A DNA stretch of 64,000 bases from Pseudemcibacter sp038106445. Lineage in GTDB: Bacteria; Pseudomonadota; Alphaproteobacteria; Sphingomonadales; Emcibacteraceae. The notes beneath the pieces were generated by a model. It worked only from the letters and a program-made list of their open reading frames with translations, did not search any database and was not told the origin of the DNA. This document shows positions 1 to 9,457 of the stretch, one piece after another. Within the stretch, counting starts at the first letter, position 1, and each line of letters begins with the position of its first letter. The position numbers and the translations under genes are program-made. Where the stretch lies: positions 1 through 64,000 of the forward strand of contig JAYODU010000009.1 of the NCBI GenBank assembly GCA_038106445.1, given 5' to 3'.

Positions 1-275
1 TTTTGCGCAAGTTAGGTTTTTACATGATTACTTATTTATTCTTCAGGTTTTAAAGTCGACGTGTATAGTCAAATCGACTCAAATAGGATCGAAAAATTAA
101 GAAAATAGCAGGAACGGGTCTTAGTTTATCTTTTTTGTTCAAAAAGTATAGAGACCATGCTATATGGCTAAGCATATGAAGTTATAACATAACATTTAAG
201 TAAAGTTGTTTTTGAAGTCATCAGTTTATATTAAGCTTGATGATTAACACAGTCTGTAAATTGGTAAGAAAGAAT

Positions 276-2357
276 ATGATAAAGATGAAATATAAACAGA
301 ACCTTATCTTAAGTACTAGCCTTATTTTGGCATTACCAATGATGGCTGAAGCACAACAACCGGTTGAAAGCGAAGTTATTACTGTGACTTCAACCCGTAG
401 CGAACAGATTGCAAATAATGTGATCGGCAATCAGGCGTCAGTTAGTGGTGAAAATATACAGTTCATAGCCCCCACGCATATTAACGAAATATTACTTAGT
501 ATACCTGGCGCAAATATTTCAAGAAATAATGGTCAGGAATCACTAATATCATTACGTTCACCAGTCTTTAACGGGGCAGGTGCATGTGGTGCCTTTATGA
601 CCGCACAGGATGGTGTGCCGCTTCGTGGTGCGGGCTTTTGTAATGTTAATGAACTGTTTGATAGTTTTTCCGAACAAGCTGGCCGTATTGAAGTGGTTCG
701 TGGTCCTGGCTCTGTCCTTTACGGATCAAACGCGATGCATGGTGTTATCAACATTGTTTCACAAACAGTGGGTGATGCAAATTCATACGCCAGTATGGAA
801 GCGGGTTCATGGGGGCATCTTAAGTTCAATGGAAGCGGCGCTTTTATAAACGGAAATCATGGCTTTCGTGTAACAGGTACAGTCGCACATGATGGCGGAT
901 ATATAGAAGATAGTGGTTTTGATCAGCAAAAGGCCCAGATCAGACATGAATATAATAATGGCAGATTTGAAATTTCATCTAATTTCTTGTTTACCAACCT
1001 TGATCAGGAAACGGCAGGTTATCTTGTCGGGGTTGATCTTTATAAGGATCCTATTGCTGCGAAGACCAATGCCAATCCCGAAGCTTTCAGAAAGGCAAAG
1101 TCATTTCGTTACTGGTCAACCATTTCAGCTGATATTTCAGACAATGTACGCTTGCAGGTTTCCCCCTATGCAAGAAGCATGGATATGGAATTTTTGATGC
1201 ATTTTATACCGGGTCAGCCACTTGAAGAAAATGAACAGAAAAGTATTGGTTTTCAAAGTGCATTTTATATCAATGAAGGTGAGCAGTTTGAATTAATTGC
1301 GGGCGTTGATGGTGAACTTGGAAACGGTGAACTTAAACAAACACAGGAAAATCCAACTGTGGGAAGTGCTTTTCTTGCTGCGACAATTCCTCCGGGTAAA
1401 CAATATGACTATGAAGTGGATACCAAATTAATCGCCGGATTTTTAAGGGGTGAGTTTGATATTAACGACCAGCTGTCCCTTATGGGGGGTGTTCGCGGTG
1501 AACATATGAAGTATGACTATAACAACCGTATGACGAGTGGTCGTGTTGATGAAGATGGAAATCCCTGCGGTTTTGGCGGTTGCCGCTATTCAAGACCGGA
1601 AGACCGTGAAGACAGTTTTAACAATGTGTCGTTTGAAGCGGGACTATTGTTCAAAATAGATGACAATAACAATTTCTTTACGCGTTATAGCCGCGGCTTC
1701 CGTGCGCCGCAAACGGCGGAACTTTACCGTTTACAAGTTGGACAACTTGTTGCTGATATTGATAGCGTTAAACTGGACAGTATTGAAGCGGGTATTCGCG
1801 GCATTACAGAAACATATTCATATGAAATTGCCGGCTTTTATATGAAAAAAGATAATGTGATCTTTCAGGATAATCGTGTCAATGTTGATAACGGCAAATC
1901 CAAACACATTGGCCTAGAAGGTATGTTCGAATACCGCTTCCCGATAGATGTTAGCATTCGTGCCAGTGGCAGCCTTGCAGAGCATAAATATGATTTTGAT
2001 TATTTATCGGACGGCATTAACTGGAATGGGCTGGACATTGAAACTGCACCGAGAAATTTTGGCAGTATTCAGCTAAACTGGATACCGGCTAACAAAGTAA
2101 AAGCGGGTCTAGAATGGGTCTGGATGGGATCCTATTATATGGAACCAACTAATACGTATAAGTATGAAGGTCATAATTATTTCAATCTTCGTGTTGAAGC
2201 GGAAGCAGCGAATAATATTGATATTTTCCTGCGTGTTATGAATATCACCAATGTACGTTATGCAGAGCGGGCAGATTATGCGCCGTTCGGTGTTGGCGAA
2301 CGTTATTTTGTTGGTAAGCCACGTGCATTTTATGGTGGCGCAAAAGTCCGCTTTTAA
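276..2357 (+). CDS. TonB-dependent receptor
   Basis: This is an outer-membrane beta-barrel receptor for active uptake of an unidentified ligand. A signal peptide (hydrophobic run ending MAEAQQ) is followed by a TonB-box-like VITVTSTR. The plug domain includes the typical RIEVVRGPGSVLYGSNAMHG segment, and a long barrel ends in the terminal aromatic residue of outer-membrane proteins (KVRF). At about 690 residues the length is normal. The frame is open from 237, but I place the start at the ATG at 276 (or 285), which follows the purine-rich AAGAAAG and gives a normal signal peptide. The plug carries cysteines (ACGAF, GFCN) that could form a disulfide. A strong terminator follows directly, so it is probably transcribed alone. 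The downstream acylase genes hint at an acylated ligand, but that is inference. Confidence 0.93.
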   Translation: MIKMKYKQNLILSTSLILALPMMAEAQQPVESEVITVTSTRSEQIANNVIGNQASVSGENIQFIAPTHINEILLSIPGANISRNNGQESLISLRSPVFNGAGACGAFMTAQDGVPLRGAGFCNVNELFDSFSEQAGRIEVVRGPGSVLYGSNAMHGVINIVSQTVGDANSYASMEAGSWGHLKFNGSGAFINGNHGFRVTGTVAHDGGYIEDSGFDQQKAQIRHEYNNGRFEISSNFLFTNLDQETAGYLVGVDLYKDPIAAKTNANPEAFRKAKSFRYWSTISADISDNVRLQVSPYARSMDMEFLMHFIPGQPLEENEQKSIGFQSAFYINEGEQFELIAGVDGELGNGELKQTQENPTVGSAFLAATIPPGKQYDYEVDTKLIAGFLRGEFDINDQLSLMGGVRGEHMKYDYNNRMTSGRVDEDGNPCGFGGCRYSRPEDREDSFNNVSFEAGLLFKIDDNNNFFTRYSRGFRAPQTAELYRLQVGQLVADIDSVKLDSIEAGIRGITETYSYEIAGFYMKKDNVIFQDNRVNVDNGKSKHIGLEGMFEYRFPIDVSIRASGSLAEHKYDFDYLSDGINWNGLDIETAPRNFGSIQLNWIPANKVKAGLEWVWMGSYYMEPTNTYKYEGHNYFNLRVEAEAANNIDIFLRVMNITNVRYAERADYAPFGVGERYFVGKPRAFYGGAKVRF

Positions 2358-2370
2358 TGCTGAAAATATG

Positions 2371-2400
2371 AAGGCCTGTACTTTGGTACAGGCCTTTTTA
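2371..2400 (+). terminator. Rho-independent terminator after the TonB receptor
   Basis: A perfect 11-bp stem (AAGGCCTGTAC / GTACAGGCCTT) with loop TTTG is followed by a T-run. It starts 13 bases after the receptor stop codon and separates the receptor from the acylase gene. Confidence 0.9.
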
Positions 2401-2482
2401 AAAGAACAATACTTTACAGCCATTCCGGGGATGGCTATTATTTTTGCGGACTAACAGATTCTATTAAAGGGACACAATTCAC

Positions 2483-4657
2483 ATGAAAAAATACCTTATA
2501 TTAATGTTGCTGGCGATTACGGCATGTTCATCACAGGACGGCAGCGAAAATACCGTAATGACAGAAGAGGAAAGTTGGGCCGCGCAGGCACAAAATATAA
2601 CTATCATCCGCGATAATTGGGGTATTCCTCATATATACGGCAAAACCGATGCGGATGCCGTTTTCGGTGTTATGTATGCCCAGGCAGAGGATGATTTTAA
2701 TCGTGTCGAAGTCAATTACTTGAACGCAATGGGCCTTTTGGCACAAGCCGAAGGGGAAGGGGAAATTTTCCGCGATCTTCGTATGCGTCTCTTTATTCAG
2801 CGTGATGAAATGAAACGTTTTTATGATGAAGCACCGGACTGGCTTAAAAAATTAATGGATGCCTATGCAGATGGCCTTAATTATTACCTTTATACCCATC
2901 CGGAAGTCCAGCCAAAAGTAATTAAAAGATTTGAACCCTGGATGGCACTGTCATTTTCTGAAGGAAGTATTGGTGGTGATATCGAAGGTATTTCGATAAG
3001 GGAACTTGAAAGATTTTATGGTGGTACGCAGGAAATGGCAGCCGCAGCAGATATTGTTGACTGGGAGCCACGCGGTTCAAACGGAATGTCCATTGCACCG
3101 CAAAAAACAGTAAACGGCAAAGCACTTCTTTATATCAATCCACATACAACTCATTATTTCCGTGAAGAAGCCCATATGGTCAGCGAAGAAGGTCTTAATG
3201 CTTATGGCGCATTAACCTGGGGTCAGTTTTTCATCTATCAGGGTTTCAGCGAATATAATGGCTGGATGCATACATCCACACGTTCAGATGTAATTGATGA
3301 ATATTACTATAATGAAATCATCGAACGTGATGGAAAACTTTATTATATGTATGGTGATGAGGAACGCGAAGTTAAGCAATCCGTGGAAACGATTGAATAT
3401 AAAGCAGCGGATGGTTCAATGGCATCACGTGACTTTACGGTCTACCATACCCATCACGGGCCGGTTGTACGTACCGATGATGATGGCAGGTGGATCGCCG
3501 TACAGCTGATGAATATACCACTAACGGCACTTAACCAATCCTATACGCGGACAAAAACCAAATCTTATGCTGAATTCTATGAAATGATGAGGCTTAAATC
3601 CAATTCGTCCAATAATACGGTTTATGCGGATAAAGACGGAAATATTGCCTATTTCCACGGTAATTTCCATCCGATCCGGAACACTGATTATGACTTTAAC
3701 CACCCGGTAAACGGTAATAATCCTGACACGGACTGGAAAGGCTTACATCCGGTAGAAGATGCAATTAATCTTTTAAACCCGGGATCAGGATGGCTTTATA
3801 ATACAAATAACTGGCCATTCAGTGCTGCCGGACCGGATCATAGTCCGAAGAAGGAAGATTATCCAAGTTATATGTCTGTAAATTTTGAAAACCCACGCGG
3901 TGAACATGCGCTTAAACTATATCCGAACATCAATGATTTTGATATCGATAAGCTTATTGAGGTTGGCTATGACGGGCTGCTTCCCTCATTTGAACGTTTC
4001 GTTCCGGTTTTAAAAGCAGCATATGATGCAAATCCGGATGAAAGCCTTAAGGAAGCCGTTGATATGCTGGTTGCATGGGATAAACGTGCCGGCATGGACA
4101 GTGTTGAAACATCACTCGCCCATCATTGGGGTGATGAGCTATGGAGACTTTTACCACGTGGTGATGATCTTGACCCTTATGATGCTTATGCTTATGTGGA
4201 AACCGAAATTTCAGCTGAGCAGTATCTTGCAGCTTTAAGAGCTGCTATAGATCAGATGGAAGCGGATTTTGGAACCTGGCAAATTGCCTGGGGAGACATT
4301 AACCGTTTTCAGCGTAATGACGGTAGTATCGTTCAGAATTTTGATGATAATAAATCCAGTTATCCGATGAAACTTGCATCTGGTCGCTGGGGTGCGCTTG
4401 CATCAATTGGTTCAAGACAATATCCCGGCACTAAAAAATGGTACGGAACAAGCGGTAACAGCTTCATTGCGGCTATTGAGTTTGGTGATAGGGTGACTGC
4501 AAAAGCACTTATGGCTGGCGGATTAAACAGTGATCCAAATTCACCACACTTCTTTGATCAGGGTGAAATGTACGGGCGTGGTGAATTCCGCGACGTTCAT
4601 TATTACCGCGAAGATGTGGACGCCAATGCGGAACGTACCTATCACCCCGGTGAATAA
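2483..4657 (+). CDS. Penicillin acylase family (Ntn hydrolase) lipoprotein
   Basis: This is an S45-type amidohydrolase that should cleave an amide between an acyl group and an amine. Such enzymes self-process into two chains. The N-terminus is a lipoprotein signal with lipobox ITAC (Cys15), so the enzyme is probably membrane-anchored in the periplasm. The early motif WGIPHIYG is typical of the alpha chain. RGSNGM places the predicted N-terminal nucleophile at Ser199, and the beta chain runs to the end of the 724 residues. Relatives include AHL acylases, aculeacin/cephalosporin acylases and uncharacterised lipoprotein acylases; the substrate cannot be read from the sequence. AAAGGGACA precedes the ATG at good spacing. 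Terminators lie on both sides, so it is likely monocistronic. Confidence 0.9.
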   Translation: MKKYLILMLLAITACSSQDGSENTVMTEEESWAAQAQNITIIRDNWGIPHIYGKTDADAVFGVMYAQAEDDFNRVEVNYLNAMGLLAQAEGEGEIFRDLRMRLFIQRDEMKRFYDEAPDWLKKLMDAYADGLNYYLYTHPEVQPKVIKRFEPWMALSFSEGSIGGDIEGISIRELERFYGGTQEMAAAADIVDWEPRGSNGMSIAPQKTVNGKALLYINPHTTHYFREEAHMVSEEGLNAYGALTWGQFFIYQGFSEYNGWMHTSTRSDVIDEYYYNEIIERDGKLYYMYGDEEREVKQSVETIEYKAADGSMASRDFTVYHTHHGPVVRTDDDGRWIAVQLMNIPLTALNQSYTRTKTKSYAEFYEMMRLKSNSSNNTVYADKDGNIAYFHGNFHPIRNTDYDFNHPVNGNNPDTDWKGLHPVEDAINLLNPGSGWLYNTNNWPFSAAGPDHSPKKEDYPSYMSVNFENPRGEHALKLYPNINDFDIDKLIEVGYDGLLPSFERFVPVLKAAYDANPDESLKEAVDMLVAWDKRAGMDSVETSLAHHWGDELWRLLPRGDDLDPYDAYAYVETEISAEQYLAALRAAIDQMEADFGTWQIAWGDINRFQRNDGSIVQNFDDNKSSYPMKLASGRWGALASIGSRQYPGTKKWYGTSGNSFIAAIEFGDRVTAKALMAGGLNSDPNSPHFFDQGEMYGRGEFRDVHYYREDVDANAERTYHPGE

Positions 4658-4680
4658 ACAGGTATTTCAAAGATGAATTT

Positions 4681-4718
4681 ATGGGCTGGACAATTTACTT
4701 GATCTGGCCCATTTTTTG
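4681..4718 (+). terminator. Rho-independent terminator
   Basis: A 10-bp stem (ATGGGCTGGA / TCTGGCCCAT, two G-T pairs) with a 12-base loop is followed by six Ts. It lies between the two acylase genes. Confidence 0.75.
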
Positions 4719-4750
4719 TTTGAACCGTAATAAGGTGGCCGATAAGGATA

Positions 4751-7102
4751 TTGATATTGGGTAAATGGCTTAAAATAGTTGCATGTATATTAGTCGTTGT
4801 GCCCCTGATGGCCTGTGCAACAATTTATTTCGGGTTTAGTGCAAGTCTGCCGGAATTAGAGGGAGCCATTGAGACGAGCCACATATCTGCGCCAGTAATG
4901 CTTGAACGCGATGAATATGGAAATCCCACAATTACAGCACATACGAGATCTGATCTATCTTATGTTTCAGGATATTTACATGCACAGGAAAGATTTTTTC
5001 AAATGGATCTTTCCAGACGATTGGCGGCGGGGGAACTTTCGGAACTTTTCGGGGCTTTGGCGCTGAACACAGACCGTGAAAACCGTGTCCATCGTTTTCG
5101 CAGTCGGGCAACAGTAGCGATCGAGCTATTATCAGATTTTGAACGTCTTCAACTTGATCAATATACCCGCGGGGTAAATGATGGGCTGGCTGATTTGGGG
5201 GTAAAACCTTTTGAATATTGGCTACTTAATGCGGAACCGAAATTATGGACACGGGAAGATAGTTTTCTGGCAATTTACGCCATGTTTTTTACTCTGCAAT
5301 CATCGGATGGTGATTTTGAATGGCAGAACCATATATTGAGAAAAAGCCTTCCTGCTGAACTTGTCGAATTTTTACTTCCAGAACGAACGGAATGGGATGC
5401 CCCGGTTTCAGAAGAGATAGCAGTTGATAATGTCGATATCCCGGATAGCTCTTTGCTGCAAAAAGGACCGGTTGCACAGATCAATGTTGATGATGCACCA
5501 ATGCTTGGTAGCAATAACTGGGCGGTATCAGGAAAATTGACTGAGACAGGTGCGGGGATGATTTCCAATGATATGCATCTTGCGCTACGTGCACCATCAA
5601 TCTGGTATAAATTGCGCCTTAAACTTGCTGATGGATCATTTGATATTACGGGAGTTTCACTGCCGGGGGTGCCCGCTATTGTAGTTGGAAGCAATGGTCA
5701 CATCGCTTGGGGGTTTACCAATTCAAATATTGATCATTCAGATTTAATTGAACTCAGGATTAACCCGGAAAATGAAAACCAGTATTTAACGGATCAGGGT
5801 TATGTGGATTTTGAAATTCTGGAAGAAATTATCAAAATTGCGGGGGGTAGTGCTGAAATAATGCCCGTTAGGGAAACTGTATGGGGACCTGTTATAATAG
5901 TGCCGGACGGTGCAGAATATGTCTATCGATGGGTGGCCCATATGCCGGACGGTGTAAATTTGGAATTATTTAATTTTGAAAAGGCCAAATCAGTAAAAGA
6001 AGCACTTTTGCTGGCTGGGAAGATGGCCATTCCTGCGCAAAATACATTAATTGTAGATAATGAAGGCAATATCGCCTGGACTTTATTTGGTAAAATTCCA
6101 AAAAGACTGGAAGGGAATTATAACAAAATTCAGGATTGGTCTGATGGAAAGCTGGTGTGGAATGATTGGTATCCTCCTGATGAAAGTCCCCGTATTGTTA
6201 ATCCTGAAGATGGAAGGCTTTGGACGGCAAATGCACGGGTGATTTCAGGTGATGATTTTAAGAAAGTGGGTTATAGCCGTTATGATTTAGGTGCCAGAGC
6301 AGGGCAAATAAAAAAAAGATTGTTTGAACTTGATTATCCCATTGCTGAAAAAGATCTGTATGACATCATGCTAGATGATGAAGCCATATTTCTTGATCGT
6401 TGGCAAAGGCAACTAATTCAGGTGCTGGAAGCATCTAATGAAGACGCATTTTTACCTTTCCTGGAACGGGTTAGAAATTGGGGTGGGCGTGCGGACAAAA
6501 ATTCGGTTGGGTTCAGACTGGTGCGGGAATACCGAACCCAGATATTCAGAACCCTTATGGCAAATGCGGTGCAGGCTTGCCTTGACTATAATGAAAATTG
6601 TGATTATGGCCGCGCGACAAAACAATGGGAACAGCCGCTATGGCAACTGATTAGTGAACGGCCTGATGGCTGGATACCTGATGGGGGAAGTGACTGGCAA
6701 TTTTATTTTGAGCAGCAGGCATTTGAAGCCTGGAAACCCGTTATTCTTGGTGAGATTAATCTGGAAAACTATACTTGGGGTGCGAAAAATGTTACCAAAA
6801 TCGCACATCCCCTTTCTCGTGCGGTTCCGGATCTTGCAAAATACATTGATATGCCAATTGTGGAACAATCCGGTGACAGTGAAAATATTCCGCATATAAC
6901 GGGTCTCGTTAATGGGCAATCAATCCGGATGGTTGTCAGTCCCGGTCATGAGGAAGATGGGATAATGGATCTTCCATCCGGGCAGTCGGGACACCCGCTA
7001 TCACCATATTTCGGCGCCGGGCATGATGAATGGTTAAATGGTGCTATGTTGCCATTTCTTCCTGGTGAAACCAAATGGTCACTTGAATTTGTGCCGGGTT
7101 AG
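4751..7102 (+). CDS. Penicillin acylase family protein, membrane-anchored
   Basis: This is a second S45 amidohydrolase, clearly different from the upstream one. An N-terminal hydrophobic segment (about residues 7-30) suggests a signal anchor. Alpha-chain hallmarks follow: RDEYGNPTITA, then GYLHAQERFFQMDLSRR and AAGELSELFG. GSNNWAVSG places the predicted nucleophile at Ser254 after autocleavage. The protein is 783 residues, the normal size for a precursor. The frame opens with TTG at 4751, but AAGGATA ends directly before it, so the in-frame TTG at 4757 has better spacing. No ATG is nearby. It ends 3 bases from the end of the convergent cyclodeaminase gene. Two unlike acylases side by side suggest use of N-acylated compounds; the substrates are unknown. 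Confidence 0.9.
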   Translation: MILGKWLKIVACILVVVPLMACATIYFGFSASLPELEGAIETSHISAPVMLERDEYGNPTITAHTRSDLSYVSGYLHAQERFFQMDLSRRLAAGELSELFGALALNTDRENRVHRFRSRATVAIELLSDFERLQLDQYTRGVNDGLADLGVKPFEYWLLNAEPKLWTREDSFLAIYAMFFTLQSSDGDFEWQNHILRKSLPAELVEFLLPERTEWDAPVSEEIAVDNVDIPDSSLLQKGPVAQINVDDAPMLGSNNWAVSGKLTETGAGMISNDMHLALRAPSIWYKLRLKLADGSFDITGVSLPGVPAIVVGSNGHIAWGFTNSNIDHSDLIELRINPENENQYLTDQGYVDFEILEEIIKIAGGSAEIMPVRETVWGPVIIVPDGAEYVYRWVAHMPDGVNLELFNFEKAKSVKEALLLAGKMAIPAQNTLIVDNEGNIAWTLFGKIPKRLEGNYNKIQDWSDGKLVWNDWYPPDESPRIVNPEDGRLWTANARVISGDDFKKVGYSRYDLGARAGQIKKRLFELDYPIAEKDLYDIMLDDEAIFLDRWQRQLIQVLEASNEDAFLPFLERVRNWGGRADKNSVGFRLVREYRTQIFRTLMANAVQACLDYNENCDYGRATKQWEQPLWQLISERPDGWIPDGGSDWQFYFEQQAFEAWKPVILGEINLENYTWGAKNVTKIAHPLSRAVPDLAKYIDMPIVEQSGDSENIPHITGLVNGQSIRMVVSPGHEEDGIMDLPSGQSGHPLSPYFGAGHDEWLNGAMLPFLPGETKWSLEFVPG

Positions 7103-7105
7103 TAG

Positions 7106-8053
7106 TTATCGCGAAGCTCCTAAATATACCATTTTAGCGGCGGCGAGATCCTCAAGGGCGGTGCCGACTGATTTAAATAGCGTAGACCGGGTTGAATTTT
7201 TGGGCATAAAACCATCCGCAACCATTTCTGAAAGTTCGCCGCATATATCATGACGGTTTATGATGCCTTCTTCCAAAGGATGAATGATGTCGCCTGCTTC
7301 AGCAATTGTGCCTTCATAGGTGTCGACATATATATCGCAGTTTTGGATCACGTCATTATCAGCTTCTCTCATATCCGGCGTAAATGCCCCGACAAGATCA
7401 ATATGCTGTTTTTTTGATGTATCAAGCCATTTTCCTTTTAAAATTGGCTTATCTGCCATTGTTGCGCATGAAATTATATCGCAAGACCCTGCATATTCCT
7501 CCGGATTTTCAATGACAATGATGGGAACTTCAAACCCGATACTGACAGTTTCGGCGAACCTTTTGGTATTTTGATAATTTCGGCCCCATACATATATTTC
7601 TTTAAGATCGCGAATGGCTGAATGTGCATATATCAGGTGAGCGGCAATTTTTCCCGTCCCCATCATCAACATTTTTTCTGAAGCAGGATTTGAAAGATAA
7701 GATGATGCAAGGGCGGAAGCACATGCTGTCCTGCGTGCGGTAAGTTCATCACCATCCATTATTGCAAGGTTCTGACCTGTGTCCGCATCCGATAAAATAT
7801 ATGTGGAACTGACACTGTCCAAATTCTTTTTATTATTATCAGGGCAGACCATGACGAGCTTGATGCCCAACATACCACCTTCCTGCCAACATGGCATAAG
7901 AAGCAGTGTATTTTCCGTTCCTGCTTTTGTTTTTATACTATGATTATGGCGTAATGGTATGTACCCGCCCGCTTTAAAAGCATCCCGTAAGGCATTAATA
8001 AGATCATGATAGGGGATCAGTTTTGCGACTTGTTCAGCATCGATGATTTTCAC
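7106..8053 (-). CDS. Ornithine cyclodeaminase / mu-crystallin family protein
   Basis: This is a cytoplasmic NAD(P)-dependent enzyme of the OCD/mu-crystallin family. Members are ornithine cyclodeaminases, ketimine or pyrroline-2-carboxylate reductases, or alanine dehydrogenases. Its 315 residues include a substrate-side Lys65 (GIKLVMVCP), the Rossmann motif GTGKIA (132-137) and GAFTPDMRE (222-230), whose Asp227 matches the catalytic aspartate of the family. The start is GTG, preceded by GAGGAAC at good spacing. It is divergent from a FAD oxidase gene with only 47 bases between. With DAO-type oxidases and an aminotransferase nearby, reduction of a cyclic imine made by amine oxidation is plausible, but the exact substrate is unknown. 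Confidence 0.9.
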   Translation of the reverse strand: MKIIDAEQVAKLIPYHDLINALRDAFKAGGYIPLRHNHSIKTKAGTENTLLLMPCWQEGGMLGIKLVMVCPDNNKKNLDSVSSTYILSDADTGQNLAIMDGDELTARRTACASALASSYLSNPASEKMLMMGTGKIAAHLIYAHSAIRDLKEIYVWGRNYQNTKRFAETVSIGFEVPIIVIENPEEYAGSCDIISCATMADKPILKGKWLDTSKKQHIDLVGAFTPDMREADNDVIQNCDIYVDTYEGTIAEAGDIIHPLEEGIINRHDICGELSEMVADGFMPKNSTRSTLFKSVGTALEDLAAAKMVYLGASR

Positions 8054-8100
8054 TTATGTTCCTCGGACTTATCATTTATATTTAAGTGTGAAATGTAACA

Positions 8101-9396
8101 ATGCAGCAATACCATATGACACAACAAGTAAATAATTCGCTTTGGGCGCTGTCGCGAAAATCAAAAGTAGGCGTAAATAGTCTTAAAGGTGAGCACAAAA
8201 CAGATATAGCCATTATCGGTGGTGGCTATACGGGTTGTTCTGCTGCGCTTCGGCTTGCTGAAGGGGGTGCTGATGTTACCTTAATCGAAGCGGAATATAG
8301 CGGCTTTGGGGGGGCAGGACGAAATGTGGGGCTCACAAATGCCGGGCTCTGGCTTAACCCGGAAGAAATTGAAAAAGCAATCGGCAAGGAATATGGATCA
8401 AGGCTGAATGATTTTTTAAGCAAAGCTCCGGACCTTGTTCATGGGCTAATTGATGAGCATGGCATTGAATGTGATGCCCTTCGAAACGGTACACTTCACC
8501 TTGCCCATTCCGGTGCCGGGTTAAAGGCACTTGAAAATAAAGCATGGCAGATTAACAGCCGTGGTGGAAGTGTAATGTTGCTTGGTAAATCGTCAACATA
8601 CGCGCTTACAAAGGCCGAAAATTATATTGGTGCCATTCATGATATGCGCGGCGGCACAATTCAGCCGCTTGATTATTGCTATGGTTTAATGCTGGCGGCA
8701 AAAAAAGCTGGCGCAACCATATTTAACGGAACACCTGCGCAGTCGGTTCGGCATAGACGCAAAAAATGGCACATAAAAACACCAGACGGCCTATTGGTGG
8801 CAGACCGTGTTTTACTTGCCACCAATGCTTATCTTAGAGATGTTTCGCCATTAGTGCGATCCTCCTTTACACCGATGTATTACAGCCAGATGGCGACGGA
8901 CCCCCTTAGTGACGATCAGCTTAAACATTTTCTGCCGGGTAAAAACGGGACCTGGGATACCCGTCTTGTGATGCGATCATTTCGTACGGACGGGGCCGGT
9001 CGGCTGATCATCGGCACCATCGGTAATATATATACCGATAATGCATCGTTTTTATGTTCATGGGCAAATAAAGTGTTGCGTGATACGTTTCCGGGTGTGG
9101 GGGATGTAAAATGGACTTATAAATGGGCGGGGCGAATGGCATGTTCTTCAAATTATGTGCCGAATCTTCATGATTTAGGCAAGGGATTATACAGTATCAG
9201 CGGGTTTAGCGGACGTGGAATTTCACCCGGCACGGCATTTGGACGCGTGATGGCGGACTTTATGCTTGGCCAAATTGGTTCCACGGAGCTTCCACTTCCA
9301 CTTAAAACTGTTGAACCGTTAAGATTGAATATGATGCGACAGCTTTACTTTGAAACCGGGAGCCAGCTATCGCATCTTTATGATCATATAAATTAA
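8101..9396 (+). CDS. FAD-dependent oxidoreductase (DAO family)
   Basis: This is a flavoenzyme of the D-amino-acid oxidase / PuuB / glycine oxidase type that oxidises a C-N bond of an amino acid or amine. The ADP-binding motif GGGYTG is at residues 40-45, following TDIAII. The C-terminal FAD-contacting region reads ISGFSGRGISPGTAFGRV. The length of 431 matches gamma-glutamylputrescine oxidase-like proteins. An N-terminal Trp (NNSLWA) lies before the Rossmann fold as in PuuB-type enzymes. The start could also be Met6. It shares a 47-base divergent promoter region with the cyclodeaminase-family gene. No signal peptide is seen, so it is likely cytoplasmic. Confidence 0.88.
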   Translation: MQQYHMTQQVNNSLWALSRKSKVGVNSLKGEHKTDIAIIGGGYTGCSAALRLAEGGADVTLIEAEYSGFGGAGRNVGLTNAGLWLNPEEIEKAIGKEYGSRLNDFLSKAPDLVHGLIDEHGIECDALRNGTLHLAHSGAGLKALENKAWQINSRGGSVMLLGKSSTYALTKAENYIGAIHDMRGGTIQPLDYCYGLMLAAKKAGATIFNGTPAQSVRHRRKKWHIKTPDGLLVADRVLLATNAYLRDVSPLVRSSFTPMYYSQMATDPLSDDQLKHFLPGKNGTWDTRLVMRSFRTDGAGRLIIGTIGNIYTDNASFLCSWANKVLRDTFPGVGDVKWTYKWAGRMACSSNYVPNLHDLGKGLYSISGFSGRGISPGTAFGRVMADFMLGQIGSTELPLPLKTVEPLRLNMMRQLYFETGSQLSHLYDHIN

Positions 9397-9457
9397 TTTT
9401 TTTTGTAACGTTCAAACCAGGCCATGATTTTATCACCTTAGCACTTAGGCGTGGTCA

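Noticed and set aside
2483..7102. Naming the acylases as AHL (quorum-quenching) acylases
   Set aside because: The Ntn fold is clear but motifs do not separate AHL acylases from other S45 enzymes.
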